From: Petunia secreta | Lineage: Eukaryota > Streptophyta > Magnoliopsida > Solanales > Solanaceae | Length of the DNA stretch: 64,000 nucleotides | Direction of reading: 5' to 3' | Assembly (NCBI GenBank): GCA_029990175.1 | Contig: JARKIP010000053.1 | Span: 15,580,001 to 15,644,000 of the forward strand | Part shown: piece by piece, positions 21,737-33,814 of the stretch | Position numbering within the stretch: the stretch's first letter is position 1 | How the letters are laid out: each line of letters opens with the position of its first letter | Notes under the pieces: generated by a model | Databases searched by the model: none | What the model was told of the DNA's origin: nothing | Seen by the model: only the letters and a program-made list of their open reading frames with translations | Program-made: the position numbers and the translations under genes

Positions 21737-24700
21737 GTTGTTCTTATCCAACCTCACGGAGAACCGGACAAATTTACACTTTGGTTCATAGTAAATAAAT
21801 AAATAAATAGGTAAATAAAATTTATTATACATTTTTTTCAAACTTACAAAGGGGTTAGTCAATTTTAGAAGAGTTTAATTAAAAAAAGTAACTAATTTAG
21901 AATTGATTTAATCTCAATTTAGCTTTCTTTTAACCTAATAAGTAAATTACAAATCATACTTATTATTTGTGCCTAATCGTGATTAATATAAAATAAATCT
22001 CAGTCCAAAGCTTAACAGGGCCGGAAGCCAAATGATTCTATAAAAAAAAATTGGTGGTTATATATCAAAGTAATGGCTGTTTATTCACGACTTAATTTGA
22101 TAGACTGTTTTAATTTTTTGTAAAGAAATGATGTGGACTGGTTCATTTTTGCGAAAATGAGCCGTCTAAAAGTTGTCTTGCAAGATTGTACATTTTTTAT
22201 ACTTTGTCAAAATTTTAAACTGTCGTGCATAATACTTTTTTAGAGATAAATTTTAAACTTGTTAAGTAGCCAACTTTTACAAAAGATTGGCATACATAAG
22301 CAACGCCACCTTCACAAAAGAGTGACACATGCTAATATCGACTCAATTACAATTTTAGGTTCATTTTTGCCTATGTAAATACAGTGTTAAAATTGTCCAC
22401 ATTAATCTTGCGCATATGGTTCCGTTTTCTGCATTGGGTTTCACTTTTAATCCATTCTCTCAGAATTCTGTGATTTGCACAGTTGTGCCAATTTACAGAA
22501 ATAGCCAGATTATGTCACAATTAAGAAAGAGTGCTATGAGTCCATTTTTTTAATTATTCAGATCTGTCCAGTTACATTTTTTACCCCAAATGGCCCTTGA
22601 TTATAATATAGCTAGATTTGAAAGACGCCCTAATCACAGCCTAATCGTTCCAAATTATAAACTTTATTGACTTTGCACTTATGTCCTATTTTGCCCATTT
22701 CATTTCAGTGTCAAAACAATTTATTTTTTCAGAAAATTCCAGATTTGCAAACCGGCCAAATATTTAAAAGAATCTTTACTTGATGAAAATAGCCTAGCAA
22801 ATTTTTGTTTCTCCTCTTTCATGCATATTTGCTAAAAAAAACAACAAAACATGATATAAAAATGTAGAGAGAAACATATAATAATAATCGAGGCATTTCG
22901 GTACCCACTATAGCATCACGTGTTTAGTTATAAACCAACATATACGAAATTTCTAGATCCCGAAAGAAAAGACATGCTATCTTTACTTCAATTCATGGCC
23001 AAATGGCTCAAAAGAAAATACAAGGTTCATGTGTTTACCTTGTGTAGAAATTTCCAAGCTAGTGAAGCAAATGAAATAGCAAGACCAAACCAAAGCAAGC
23101 AACTTAGTACCCCAAATCAGCAGCTACAACTGCCCCTTTTATACCCCTATTCAACCTTAAAAACCTTAAGATTTATGCCCCAAAAGACCTTAGATGTAAA
23201 GGCTTTTGGTTCTAAATCTAACTCTCAAACTTACTATTTTTTTTTAAGTGTTTTTGCTCTTAATTTCTTGTGAATTTCAGCTTGTTGTTGTGTCATTTTC
23301 AGCTGGTTCTTGGTGTCCAATAAGGGTATTAAATGGCCCTATTTATGCTGAAAATTGAAGCCAAAGGGTGGGGCTAAAAGGTGGGGTGTGGACTTGTACA
23401 AAAGTACAAGCCCACACCCCTACACTTGAGTGTTTTTAGCCTCTTTCAAGGACAGTACAACAGCTATAGAGGACTGTTTTCAGCCACCTAAAACTGTCCT
23501 AAAGGGCTGAAATAAAGCAAGGAAATGTCCTTAAAAGGACACCAAACACTCATCACTAATTTAAGGGGGCTAGGGCTAAACTAAAGCAACTAAAACCCAA
23601 CTAACAACCAACTAAAACAAACCTATAAGAACTAAATGGAACCAGAGGGTAACCAATCTTATTGAGCCAAACTTCAACTCCTAACTCTACATTTAAAGGC
23701 TCACCACAACTCAAGAGAGCTAAATAAATCAAGGCTAGACTAAAACCGCATATAGTTCCCACACAATAGAAAATTTAGTAACTAGCTAAAACACATGTCT
23801 TTCCAAATGCATTGTGAATTTAAAACTCACAGAACATTCATTCTGCTTTCATGCTTAAACTATTGAAACTGACCAAAATCTAAACAAACTTTCACATTTA
23901 GACAAAGCTTAAAACCTCAATTTTATCCATACTTTCATAAGCGACACAATTAGACACATGGCTCCAAGCTTTGAAAACAAGGAGCTAAGGTAAAGAGATA
24001 CACAAATTCATTTCTACAAACTCACTAAGTTAGATTCTTGCTTGCTTAAAGACATTTAATGGCCACGCCAACAACACACTTAGATATAACTCCCATTTGA
24101 AACACATGAACCAACAATTAACTTCAATAAACCATGCTTTGACAAGTGAACCATGTACCAGACAAGTTATGTTCAAATGCACACTAAACAAAACGGATCA
24201 AGATACAATATAGAACAGTGAACAAGTCCAAATACTAGTTCAAACGATTTTTCCTTTTGATAAACATGTTTATTTCTATGATCGCAACAGAGGAGTGGTT
24301 ACAAGAACATATTCATAACTGATGAATTTCATTAATATATCGACTAAACTAAAGCTAAACGTGCAGGATGATTTCAACACTAATTCTAACAAAACAATGA
24401 AAGCAACTTAAGGAAAAAAAAAAGAGTTTTACTTATGAGTAGCCACGCAACTGCCCCACCTCTGTTTCACTTGTCATCTCAACACCATTGTCCTCGAGCA
24501 TTGCGGCTGCCTCGCTGTTACTGTTTCTGTCCAAAACGCCACTAACATCGCTGCCTTGCTAACCTCGCTGCACCACCATTGCTCGTACAACCCTAATTAC
24601 AAACAGAAAAAATCAACAATCGAGCCTCCCTGTTTCGCCATCGTCCTCACTGAATCAACATCAACAGCCTTAACCAAATTTTTAATGATCCAACAACATC

Positions 24701-25607
24701 ACCACATCCCCTATATCACATCAAAACAGCCCCCCCATCAATGAGAAATCATGGCAGCCTCCGTACCACTGCTGCTACTATTTCCACCCCCAAATCCAAC
24801 ATACACCAGCCTCAACATCAATTACAAACGCGGGAAACAAGAGCAGCCACGAACCCAAACAGAAAAAGAAAAACAGAAAAAAATAAGAAGAAGATAAAAC
24901 AAACGGGAAACGGATCGGGAAAGGGAAAACAGAAGGGTTTTGGGAAATGGGGTGTGGGAAGAAGTAGAGAAAGGTGAGGGGAAAAGAATGAACCTAAAAA
25001 CTTACCGGAAAGAGTCTAAAAGTTGTCGGAGCCCGCTTTTCAAAGTCCGATCTACGACAAACGGCTTAGATTTTGGAGAAACTAAGTTGAGAAATGGAAT
25101 GGGGGGGTTGAGATCTTTTCAATGGTGTATTTTGCTAAATTTTCCGGCCACCGGAGGTGGTGGTGCTGCGGCGGAGCACGGTGGAGCAGCGATTTTCCGG
25201 TGGCTATTGTGAAAACGGGCAGAGTTTCCCCAAGCCAAGAGGCTTTAGGGTGTGTGTGAGGGAAATGGGTATTTTCAGGTATTATATAGGCAAAGAGGGG
25301 GAATGAGGATAGCCATTGGATCATGGATGATCCAACGGTGGAGATGCAACAATGTTGGACGGGCCAAGAAAATATATGGGCTAGTGGGTCATTGGAATTG
25401 GGCTGTTCTTTTTCCACAAATGGCTCTTAAAAGTCTACTTTATTTAAGGCATACACAAATTAGCTAGAATTAAAATCACACAAAATTATAATATTATCAC
25501 AATTAAAACGTAAAATTATAATTAAACACAAAATAAGTAAATTTTAGCATTTTCATATTTCTTTTGAGCAAATTTTATAAATTTGGTGCCAAAATTAGGT
25601 GATTACA

Positions 25608-25624
25608 GCTGCCCCTCTTTGTTT
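25608..25624 (-). promoter_or_regulatory. Polypurine tract of the Ogre element
   Basis: The minus strand reads AAACAAAGAGGGGCAGC directly before the 3' LTR start TGTAATC, the expected place for the plus-strand primer. Confidence 0.75.
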
Positions 25625-28582
25625 GGGAACACGAAGAGTTTTCGGACAAAGAAGTAATCGACAACTAATTTTGGCTTTTCGGTTCTAGCCGAGAGCATGC
25701 TTTTTAAAATGGTGACCGTACCTTGAATTTCGGTTCTAACCGAGAACAAAGTTACCTACATATTCCCGGACTAAGGAATCAGGTCAGTGTAGTTCCTTAC
25801 GTGCGGTAGCTGGGACTACCGCTTTCAAACAGACACTAGACTCCTCTAGACGCACTAAGACAAACTAGACACTTTACACTAACACTAAAACAAAGCTAGA
25901 CACTTTAGACTTCTAAGACAGACTAGAGACTTTTCTAGACACACTTGGGGCTGATACTAGACACTCTTAGGCACACAAAGGCTGTCGTTGCTGAGTACTG
26001 GTCGCTTGCTGGTGGTCGTTGCTTTACAAGGAATGGAAATACAAGGAAAAATGTAAAATTACAATCCCTAGCCTAAATCTTCATGCTTCCTTGAGGTAAA
26101 TCTTGGCTTGAAAGGCAAACTCCATCGCCCGTTGTATGGGCAAGCACCATTTGAAACTTGAAATGGTCGCATCTGTTTCAAACAGGTCTTGACTTGAAGC
26201 TGGGGATGGTTGCTATCTTCGAGCAAGACTAACTTGAAAAGGAAGTGGTTGCTATCTTTGAGCGCAAATGACTTGAACTAAATGTGAGTGCTATCTTCTA
26301 GCAATACTGACTTGAAAGGAAAATGATCGCTATCTTTTAGCAGATCTTGACATGGAAAGGAAATGACGCTATCTTTGAGCGAAACTAACTCGAAAAGGAA
26401 ATGATCGCTATCTTTTAGCAGATCTTGACATAGAAAGGAAATGACGCTATCTTTGAGCGAGACTGACTCGAAAAGGAAATGATCGCTATCTTTTAGCAGA
26501 TCATGATATGGAAAGGAAATGACACTATCTTTGAGCGAACTGACTCGAAAAGGAAATGATCGCTATTTTTTTAGCGAAACTGACTCGAAAAGGAAATGAT
26601 CACTATCTTTTAGCAGATCTTGATATGGAAAGGAAATGACGCTATCTTTGAGCGAAACCGACTCGAAAAGGAAATGATCGCTATCTTTTAGCAGATCTTG
26701 ATATGGAAAGGAAATGACGCTATCTTTGAGCGAAACTGACTCGAAAAGGAAATGATCGCTATCTTTTAGCAGATCTTGACATGGACAGGAAATGACGCTA
26801 TCTTTGAGCGAAACTGACTCGAAAAGGAAATGATCGCTATCTTTTAGCAGATCTTGATATGGAAAGGAAATGACGCTATCTTTGAGCGAAACTGACTCGA
26901 AAAGGAAATGATCGCTATCTTTTAGCAGATCTTGACATGGAAAGGAAATGACGCTATCTTTGAGCGAAACTGACTCGAAAAGGAAATGATCGCTATCTTT
27001 TAGCAGATCTTGATATGGAAAAGAAATGACGCTGTCTTTTAACGGGAATTGACTCGAAGAGAGAATGGAGTTCCGTCTGATATCTGGCGCAACTACCCCA
27101 ATTCAAGTGGTCCTAGCTCTTTCTTGGCAACATAGCAAATGTCACACTTAATTTTCTGCATCGTGGATACACCCTGTTTCGGATCTTGCAAATAAGCTTA
27201 GTGACTCTTGTTCTATTCTTCACATTACTTTGGGATGAACAACGCCTAAAGCTTCTCCCAAACATATCCACTCTTCATGATACAATCTTGGTATGTCGTC
27301 CTTCCGGCCTGATGTGCGGTGCTGGGCTCCAATTATCAATGTTGATCATGACTTGCTGAGAACTTTTCCATTGTCGAGGGTGTGCCCTGCTCGCTGGAAT
27401 TAAACCTGAATCCTGAAAGACAGAGTTTTGCAATTTTCTTTTGTTGCTCATGGGAGGTTAGCGCCGAAAGGGCGAGGAATTAATGGTGAGGCAAGATGTA
27501 CAAAAATGGAATAATAAAAAAAAGTTTAAGGGCGAAAGTCGTTTGGACAGGGAAACGTCTTTCTGAAGAAGGAAACTTATCTGGCAATATACTGGCGGCC
27601 TTGATGATCATGACATGTATCTTGGATGACCTCGTCCGACCAGTACCACTTATTTGAGAGTTGCTCCACGAAAGATATAAATCATAACCAGTTTGAGGTG
27701 ACTCTTAAGTCGACTAGCAGCGCCCTTTCGGGTTTTCACCAACTAGCCTCTCTCTTTAATCTTTTGCCTCACTGTTTGTCTTGCGGCGCCTTCTCAGGTT
27801 TTCACCGGCAAGACTTCTCTTTCTTTTTCTTTTTTTTTTCTTTCTGTTTTTTCTTCTTTTCTTCCCTTTTTCTTCAATTCAATTTACAAAAAAAAAACAA
27901 TCCTCGACTAACTGTTTAGAATAAACTGGGGCGCTTTGTTTTCTTCCTTGACTTCGAGACTGGTATGCCAGACATCTCATGAAACATGTGAATGAATGTT
28001 ACAAAAAGAGAAGTTTGTTTTTATTTTATTTTAATTATGAAATAAAATAAAAACAAACTTCTGCCCCAGTTTAGTATAAAATGGGGATCTAAATTTCTTT
28101 TGATGTTGGCCGCAAACTTGGAGGCAAGTTTTGCGTCAATAAAAGAAAACAGGGAAAGAGGAATTTTCTCTTATTGTGAACACAAAGAAAATGGGGAGGA
28201 ATACTGAATTTCCTCCATTTTCTTAAAAATGAAAACAACTTCTGTCCCCGTTTAGGGTGAACTGGGGTATTTGATTTTCTTGACATATCCCGCAAGTCTG
28301 GAGGCAAGCTTTGCGCGAATAAAAGAAGACAGGGAAAGAGGATTTTTCTCTTGTTGCGACCGCACCGGAATGGTTGCCTACGTATCCTTTTGAGAGGAAT
28401 GGTTGCCTACGTATCTTTTTGATGCTTTTCAGTTTCATTTCATGTTGGTACAATTACATTGATTCCAATTGAGAACATGTCTCGAAAATACAATGTTCAA
28501 AGTGCTAATAAGGGATACATTTTGGGATAGCAAAGGAGAACAAAAGCCTTGCATTCATCCCGAGTTGAAAGCCATCCTAGAG
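25625..28582 (-). other. Long 3' non-coding region of the Ogre element
   Basis: Between integrase and the 3' LTR there are about 3 kb without a gene. It holds a 78-bp tandem array (26200-27065), a pyrimidine run (27816-27885) and a perfect 22-base inverted repeat with an 8-base loop (28010-28061). It also holds two diverged copies of a roughly 120-base segment about 183 bases apart (28058 and 28241), and a direct repeat of GGAATGGTTGCCTACGTATC (28369 and 28397). Confidence 0.75.
26200..27065. repeat. 78-bp tandem array built of two related half-units
   Basis: Copies of ATGATCGCTATC start at 26401, 26479, 26556, 26596, 26674, 26752, 26830, 26908 and 26986, a strict 78-base period with one 40-base step. 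Each unit has a half with GATCGCTATCTTTTAGCAG and a half with GACGCTATCTTTGAGCG. Both halves contain a small inverted repeat (CGCTA / TAGCG type). Left of about 26320 the copies are diverged and irregular. To the right they are nearly identical. Confidence 0.92.
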
Positions 28583-29470
28583 TCAAATGTAATACCTCTT
28601 GACCGCGTCTGCATTGACGGGTATTTTAGTTGTCCTGCCTTCCGGATCTGTAAGGTACAAGGCGCCATTTGGCAATACTTTCTTTACCAGGTATGGCCCT
28701 TGCCAATTTGGAGCAAATTTTCCTTTAGCTTCTTCCTGATGAGGAAAGATTCTTTTCAAGACTAATTGCCCTTCTTTCAAGTCGCGGAGGCGCACTTTCT
28801 TGTTGTAGGCTCGGGCCATTCTTTGCTGATACAATTGACCATGACAAACTGCATTGAGCCTCTTTTCATCAATGAATGATAACTGTTCCAATTGGGTTTT
28901 GACCCATTCTGTGTCCTCAATTTCTGCTTCCAAAATGATTCTGAGAGATGGTATTTCAACTTCAGCGGGTATGACTGCTTCAGTTCCATATACCAACGAA
29001 TATGGGGTCGCACCTATGGAAGTGCGCACAGTTGTGCGGTAACCTAGCAAAGCAAAACATAACTTCTCATGCCAATCACGAGATCCTTGTATCATTTTCC
29101 TAAGGATCTTCTTGATATTCTTATTGGCTGCTTCAACCGCGCCATTTACCTTTGGTCGGTAAGGTGTGGAATTTCGGTGCATGATCTTGAATCTTTCACA
29201 CACGTCATTCATTAAATGACTGTTCAGATTTGCCGCATTATCAGTGATGATGGTACTTGGGATACCAAAGCGACAAATAATGTTAGAATGAACGAAATCC
29301 ACCATGGCTTTCTTGGTCACGGATTTGAGAATCACGGCCTCAACCCATTTGGTGAAGTAATCTATTGCAACCAAAATGAATCTGTGCCCATTTGATGCTT
29401 TTGGTTCAATAGGCCCGATAACATCCATCCCCCATGATGTAAAAGGCCAAGGGGCTGACATTGTGTGCAA
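28583..29470 (-). pseudogene. Ogre integrase core and C-terminal region
   Basis: The retroviral-type integrase core is complete here. The DDE residues are in SWGMDVIGPIE, IITDNAANLNS and NGAVEAANKN, with the family pattern STPYRPKVNGAVEAANKN. A C-terminal domain follows (LRDLKEGQLVLKRIFPHQEE, GPYLVKKVLPNGALYL), ending at a stop at 28583. It is out of frame with the upstream zinc-binding part: one base appears to be missing in a C run near 29478-29482. The catalytic residues themselves are intact. Confidence 0.85.
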
Positions 29471-29472
29471 CT

Positions 29473-30303
29473 CTAAAGGGGTGAATGTATCAAATCACCG
29501 TGTACTTGGCATTGATGACACTTTCGCACAAAAGTAATGCAGTCATGTTCCATGGTGAGCCAGAAGTATCCTGCTCTGAGTACTTTCTTAGCTAGCACGT
29601 GCCCGCTCATGTGGGGTCCACAGATCCCCGAATGCATGTCATTGAGAATTTTTGTGGCTTCAGCTGCATCCATGCATCTTAACAGACGCAGATCAGGTGT
29701 CCTTTTGTACACCACCCCTCCACTCAAAAAGAAACCACTTGCCAGCCGTCGAAGGGTTCTCTTTTGCTTGTTTTCCGCCGATGGAGGATACGTCCCATCT
29801 TGAAGGAAATTCTTGACATCAAAGTACCACGGTTGACCGTCAATTTCTTCTTCAATCACATTGCAGTATGCATGTTGGCTTTGGACCTGAATCTGTAACG
29901 GATCAATATGGGCTTTATCAGGATGGACAAGCATTAAGGCTAATGTAGCCAATGCGTCAGCCAGCTCATTATGTATTCTGAGGACATGTCTAAACTTTAG
30001 AACATCGAACTTTTGGCGAAGATCGTCCATACACTGCTTGTACATGATCAGCTTAAGGTCTCGAGTTTCCCATTCACTCTTCATTTGGCGTATCAAAAGA
30101 TCTGAATCTCCGATCACCAGTAATTCTTTGATGTCCATGTCTAGAGCCATACGCAAACCCATTATGCATGCTTCACACTCAAATGTGTTATTAGTACAAC
30201 TGAAACAAAGTTGGGCAGCCGCCGGATAGTAATGTCCCGTGGGAGAGATGAGGACTGCTCCAATACCATGGCCTTTTGAATTAGAAGCACCATCAAAGTA
30301 CAT
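29473..30303 (-). pseudogene. Ogre second RNase H and integrase zinc-binding domain
   Basis: The fragment begins MYFDGASNSKGHGIGAVL, an RNase H fold with Asp, Glu (TFECEACIMGL), Asp (VIGDSDLLI) and Asn-Glu-Leu-Ala-Asp-Ala (HNELADALATLAL) motifs. This is the additional, archaeal-type RNase H known for Tat/Ogre elements. It is followed by the HHCC zinc domain of integrase (HSGICGPHMSGH, CHQCQVHGD). A TGA lies just upstream (near 30304), in frame with the RT part. The frame ends early by a frameshift before the integrase core. Confidence 0.8.
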
Positions 30304-30306
30304 TTT

Positions 30307-30816
30307 TCACACATGTTCTTCTTCATTAATCAACTCTTTGAGCACATCTACCTCCTCGTCAGGGAAGTAAGTCTTCAATGGCTCATAATCATCATCCACC
30401 GGATTTTCAGCCAAATGATCAGCTAAAGCTTGAGCTTTCATTGCAGTTCTGGTGACATAAACTATGTCAAATTCTGTGAGCAGGATCTGCCATTTTGCAA
30501 CTTTGCCCGTTGGCATTGGCTTTTGAAATATGTACTTCAATGGATCCATTCGGGAAATCAGATAAGTGGTATATGACAAGAGATAATGTTTCAACTTTTG
30601 TGCAACCCAAGTTAGGGCACAACACGTCCTTTCCAACAAAGTGTATCTGGCCTCGCAATCCGTGAACTTCTTGCTCAGATAATAAATGGCTTGTTCTTTC
30701 TTTCTCGAGGCATCATGTTGCCCCAGTACACAACCAAAAGAGTTCTCATTGACTGACAAGTACAAAAACAATGGTCGGCCAGGCTCAGGCGGAACCAAAA
30801 CAGGAGGATTTGACAA
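30307..30816 (-). pseudogene. Ogre RNase H-like domain following RT
   Basis: This is the RT-linked RNase H of a gypsy pol: PLFLYLSVNENSFGCVLGQHD, then KEQAIYYLSKKFTDCEARYTLLERTCCALTWVAQKLKHYL and WQILLTEFDIVYV. The order and spacing follow those of plant gypsy elements. It is in the same frame as RT upstream but separated by a TAA (near 30818), and is separated from the second RNase H by a TGA. Confidence 0.8.
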
Positions 30817-30819
30817 GTA

Positions 30820-32097
30820 TTACTTGATCTTGTCAAAGGCTTCTTGGCACTCCTCGGTCCATGCAATTGATGCATTCTTTTTCAACAACTTTAGGATCGG
30901 CTCACATATTGTGGTAAGTTGAGCTACGAATCTACTGATGTAATTTAGCCTGCCTAGAAAGCTTTTAACATCCTTCTTGGTTCGAGGCGGAGGTAGTTCT
31001 TGTATTGCTTTGATCTTTGCGGGATCCAGTTCAATACCTCGCCTACTAACAATGAAACCCAACAATTTTCCAGCAGGCACACCAAATGCACACTTGGCTG
31101 GATTCAGCTTCAGATTGTACCTACGGAGCCTTTCAAAGAACTTTCTGAGATCTCTCACGTGGTCTTCAGCAGTTCTAGACTTGATAATCACGTCGTCCAC
31201 GTACACTTCTATTTCTTTGTGCATCATATCATGGAAGATGGCAGTCATAGCCCTCACGTAGGTTGCCCAAGCATTTTTCAAACCAAACGGCATCACTCTA
31301 TAGCAATAGGTTCCCCAAGGAGTAGTGAATGCTGTTTTGTATGCATCATCTTCATCCATCTGGATCTGGTGATATCCAGCATAGCAATCAACAAAGGATT
31401 GTATCTCATGTTTGGCACAATTATCTACGAGAGTGTAAATATTAGGCAACGGAAAATTGTCTTTGGGACTTGCCTTGTTCAAATCTCGATAGTCGACACA
31501 TATCCTTGTTTTTCCATCTTTCTTAGGAACCGGAACAACATTCGCGACCCAAGTAGTGTACTGAACTGATTGAATTACTTTCGCATCCAGCTGTTTCATT
31601 ATTTCATCATGGATTTTCTTGATCATATCAGTTTTGAACTTCCGTTGCATTTGTCTTACTGGAGGGAAACCCGGTTGAATTGGCAATTCGTGGACTATCA
31701 ATTCGGAGCTCAAACCCGGCATCTCATCATATGACCATGCAAAAATATCCCGATATTCAAAAAGCACTTTCTGAATATCGTTCTTCACTTCAGGTCGGGC
31801 ATACATGCTTATCTTGGTTTCTCTCACATCATCAGGGCTCCCAAGATTAACATCCTCTGTATCAGCCAGATTGGGTTTAGGCTTGCCCTCATGGCGTTCA
31901 ACTTCCAGGCCTATTTCAAAATCTGCCAGTTCCCCATCATATTCGATCTCATTAATAGATTTCTCAATGTTTTCTTCATCACTTTCAATCTCAACTATGG
32001 TTATGGAGCCAAAATCAAATTGCGGTCCCTGGATGGACGATAAGTTCCTTGAACATGTCATGATATCAGGACCAGCAGATATATCACAGATAAACAA
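30820..32097 (-). pseudogene. Ogre reverse transcriptase
   Basis: This is a gypsy-type RT of about 425 residues. Motifs in order: DIFAWSYDEMPGL, VPVPKKDGKTRICVDYRDLNKASPKDNFPLPNI, FVDCYAGYHQIQMDEDD, and the active site EVYVDDVIIKS (near 31191-31204). The thumb/connection region follows (KLLGFIVSRRGIELDPAKIKAIQELPPP). No ATG lies at the natural start, which fits the exon downstream of the Ogre intron. The frame ends at a TAA that cuts RT from RNase H. Confidence 0.88.
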
Positions 32098-32266
32098 AAT
32101 AGAATAAAATTAGGAATATGAACAGAGATTGAAGGAAAGCTTGGCTCTTGGCCTTTCATTAATGAAAAAGGGTTTGAATTACAAAGAGATGAGCAAAATA
32201 ATACACTTGGCATACAACCCTTAGAATATCCAAGTGTATTCAAAAGAAAAACTGTAAAACAACAGT
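32098..32266 (-). other. Probable Ogre intron between protease and RT
   Basis: The protease frame ends at a stop at 32267, right after NATPFPIRKGSW. RT starts in a different frame (the protease and RT frames are offset). Ogre elements are known to have a spliced intron between protease and RT. A GT donor candidate (TTGGTAGAC on the minus strand, near 32270) is visible. I could not fix the acceptor, so the limits are approximate. Confidence 0.55.
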
Positions 32267-33814
32267 CTACCAAGACCCCTTCCTGATGGGGAAGGGAGTT
32301 GCATTCCAGTTAGTCAGGTGCACGTCCGGGCCAATGTACTGTATTGAAGCATTACTGGAGCCTTCACCCGGTTGTACCATGCAGATTTCAAAAATGCCAC
32401 CTAGATCAAATGGTGCATCCTGATTGTCTTCCACTGTGTTGACATTTGTAGCGACAACCTTTGGTTTCATGACATATCCCACAAAAGACTGAGCGAGACA
32501 GGGAATTGGCTTTGGGAGAGACCAAACTTCCGACTTCTTTTTCTTTGCTTGCTTGCGATCAGCTGCTTTTGGCTTGAACCCTAGTCCCTACGTGCCTTGC
32601 ACACCATTTGGATAAACTGGATCTACCCTGCCTTGTAGTGATGCTCCCAAACCCTTTCCAAATTGGAAACCATGCTTTAACATTTCAGATGCCATCATTA
32701 TAGACGTCTCTGACACTCTTGGGATGGGTATAGGTTTCCCTTCTGTTACCTTTTCCACATACACCACATCGGAGGTTTGATACATGATGGTCGGACGTGT
32801 AGTGACGGCTTCAAGGGCTGGTACGTCCAGGCTATTGTTAAACTGTGCGTCATCCTCTCCATAAACCACGACAGCTTGATTATCCCAAGTAAACTTGACC
32901 ACCTGATGAATTGTGGAGGGTACAGCACAAGCCATGTGAATCCATGGTCGGCCCAGTAACAGATTGTACGATGCATCTGTCTCCATGACTTGAAACTCAA
33001 TGCTGAAGGTAGAGGGCCCAATGGTTAACTCAAGATTGATGATGCCCAAAGATTCTCGAACTCCACCATCAAAAGCACGAACAGCAGAGGAACTTGCCCT
33101 GATTTTGCTCATATCCACCCTTAGACTCTTCAATGTAGACAGAGGGCAAATGTTCAATCCCGCACCACCATCTATTAGAACACATGTGACATAAGAGTCT
33201 TCACACTTAACTGAGACATGAAGCGCTCGATTATGACCGGTTCCTTCTGCTGGCAGCTCCTCATCGGTGAACATCACACGATTAGTCTCAAATACTCTGC
33301 CAGCAAGTGCTTCCAGATTAGCCACAGTAGTTTGTTCAGGAATGTAGGCCTCATTCAATATTTTCAACAGTGCATTGCGATGTGCTTCGGAGTTCATAAG
33401 TAGAGACAAGAGTGATATCTGAGCTGGGGTCTTTCTCAATTGCTCGATGATAGAATAATCTGTCGGTCTCATTTTCTTCAAAAATTCTTCAGCTTCTTTC
33501 TCAGACACCGGCTCTTTGATGGGTCCTTGGTCTTCTCGACATGGCTTTGCCTTTCTCAATTCTTCCGGGGTAAAACATCTTCCGGACCGAGTTAGACCAT
33601 TTACATCTGCAGCAACCTCCATGATTTCTTTCCCGTTGTAAGACACAATTGTCTTGTTGTAGTTCCAAGGAACAGCCTTTGTACTTTTGACAGGAAGTTT
33701 CGCTGCTTGAGTGATGATAACCAGCTCACACTTCTTTGCCTTAACCTTGAAGACCGGAGTTTTCTGGCATGATGCCTCTTGCACAATAAATGTTGGTGCA
33801 CTGTCATGAACTTT
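32267..33814 (-). pseudogene. Ogre protease region with G-patch-like tail
   Basis: This is the C-terminal part of the gag-protease frame. After a linker of unknown fold (LTRSGRCFTPEELRKA, a helical stretch with KMRPTDYSIIEQLRKTPAQIS) comes a retropepsin-like domain with VLIDGGAGLNICPLSTL and NLLLGRPWIH. The catalytic motif is Asp-Gly-Gly-Ala, not Asp-Ser/Thr-Gly. Near the end MASEMLKHGFQFGKGLGA resembles a G-patch, as found behind some retroviral proteases. A TAG at 32588-32590 interrupts the frame; the same frame then continues with KPKAADRKQAKKKKSEVWSL to the stop at 32267. A TAA at 33815 separates it from gag. Confidence 0.78.

Larger units (their letters stand above)
14419..25607 (-). repeat. 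3' LTR of the Ogre element, split by a nested element
   Basis: The LTR pieces 14419-14779 and 21742-25607 add to 4227 bp and match the right LTR (4239 bp) along their length with scattered differences. On the minus strand it begins TGTAATCACC at 25607 and has a TATA-like box (CTATATAAT) near 25281-25290 and a GTAAGT donor-like site near 25005. It also has a strong hairpin at 23383-23418 (arms GGGTGTGGACTTGTAC / GTACAAGCCCACACCC). Short ORFs inside, such as 22920-23273, are not genes. Confidence 0.9.

Noticed and set aside
22920..23273. 117-codon frame, with a twin at 41122-41451
   Set aside because: Both copies lie in the two LTRs of the Ogre element. The frame is broken differently at a poly-T run and has no domain character.
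24540..25240. Coding-looking frames in a Ser/Pro/Arg-rich part of the Ogre LTR (also 42760-43630)
   Set aside because: They occur in the transcribed leader of the LTR in both copies with indels that shift the frame. A captured gene was considered but there is no support.
26200..27065. CRISPR-like regular spacing
   Set aside because: There are no unique spacers between repeats, the whole 78-bp unit repeats, and the setting is a plant Ogre element.
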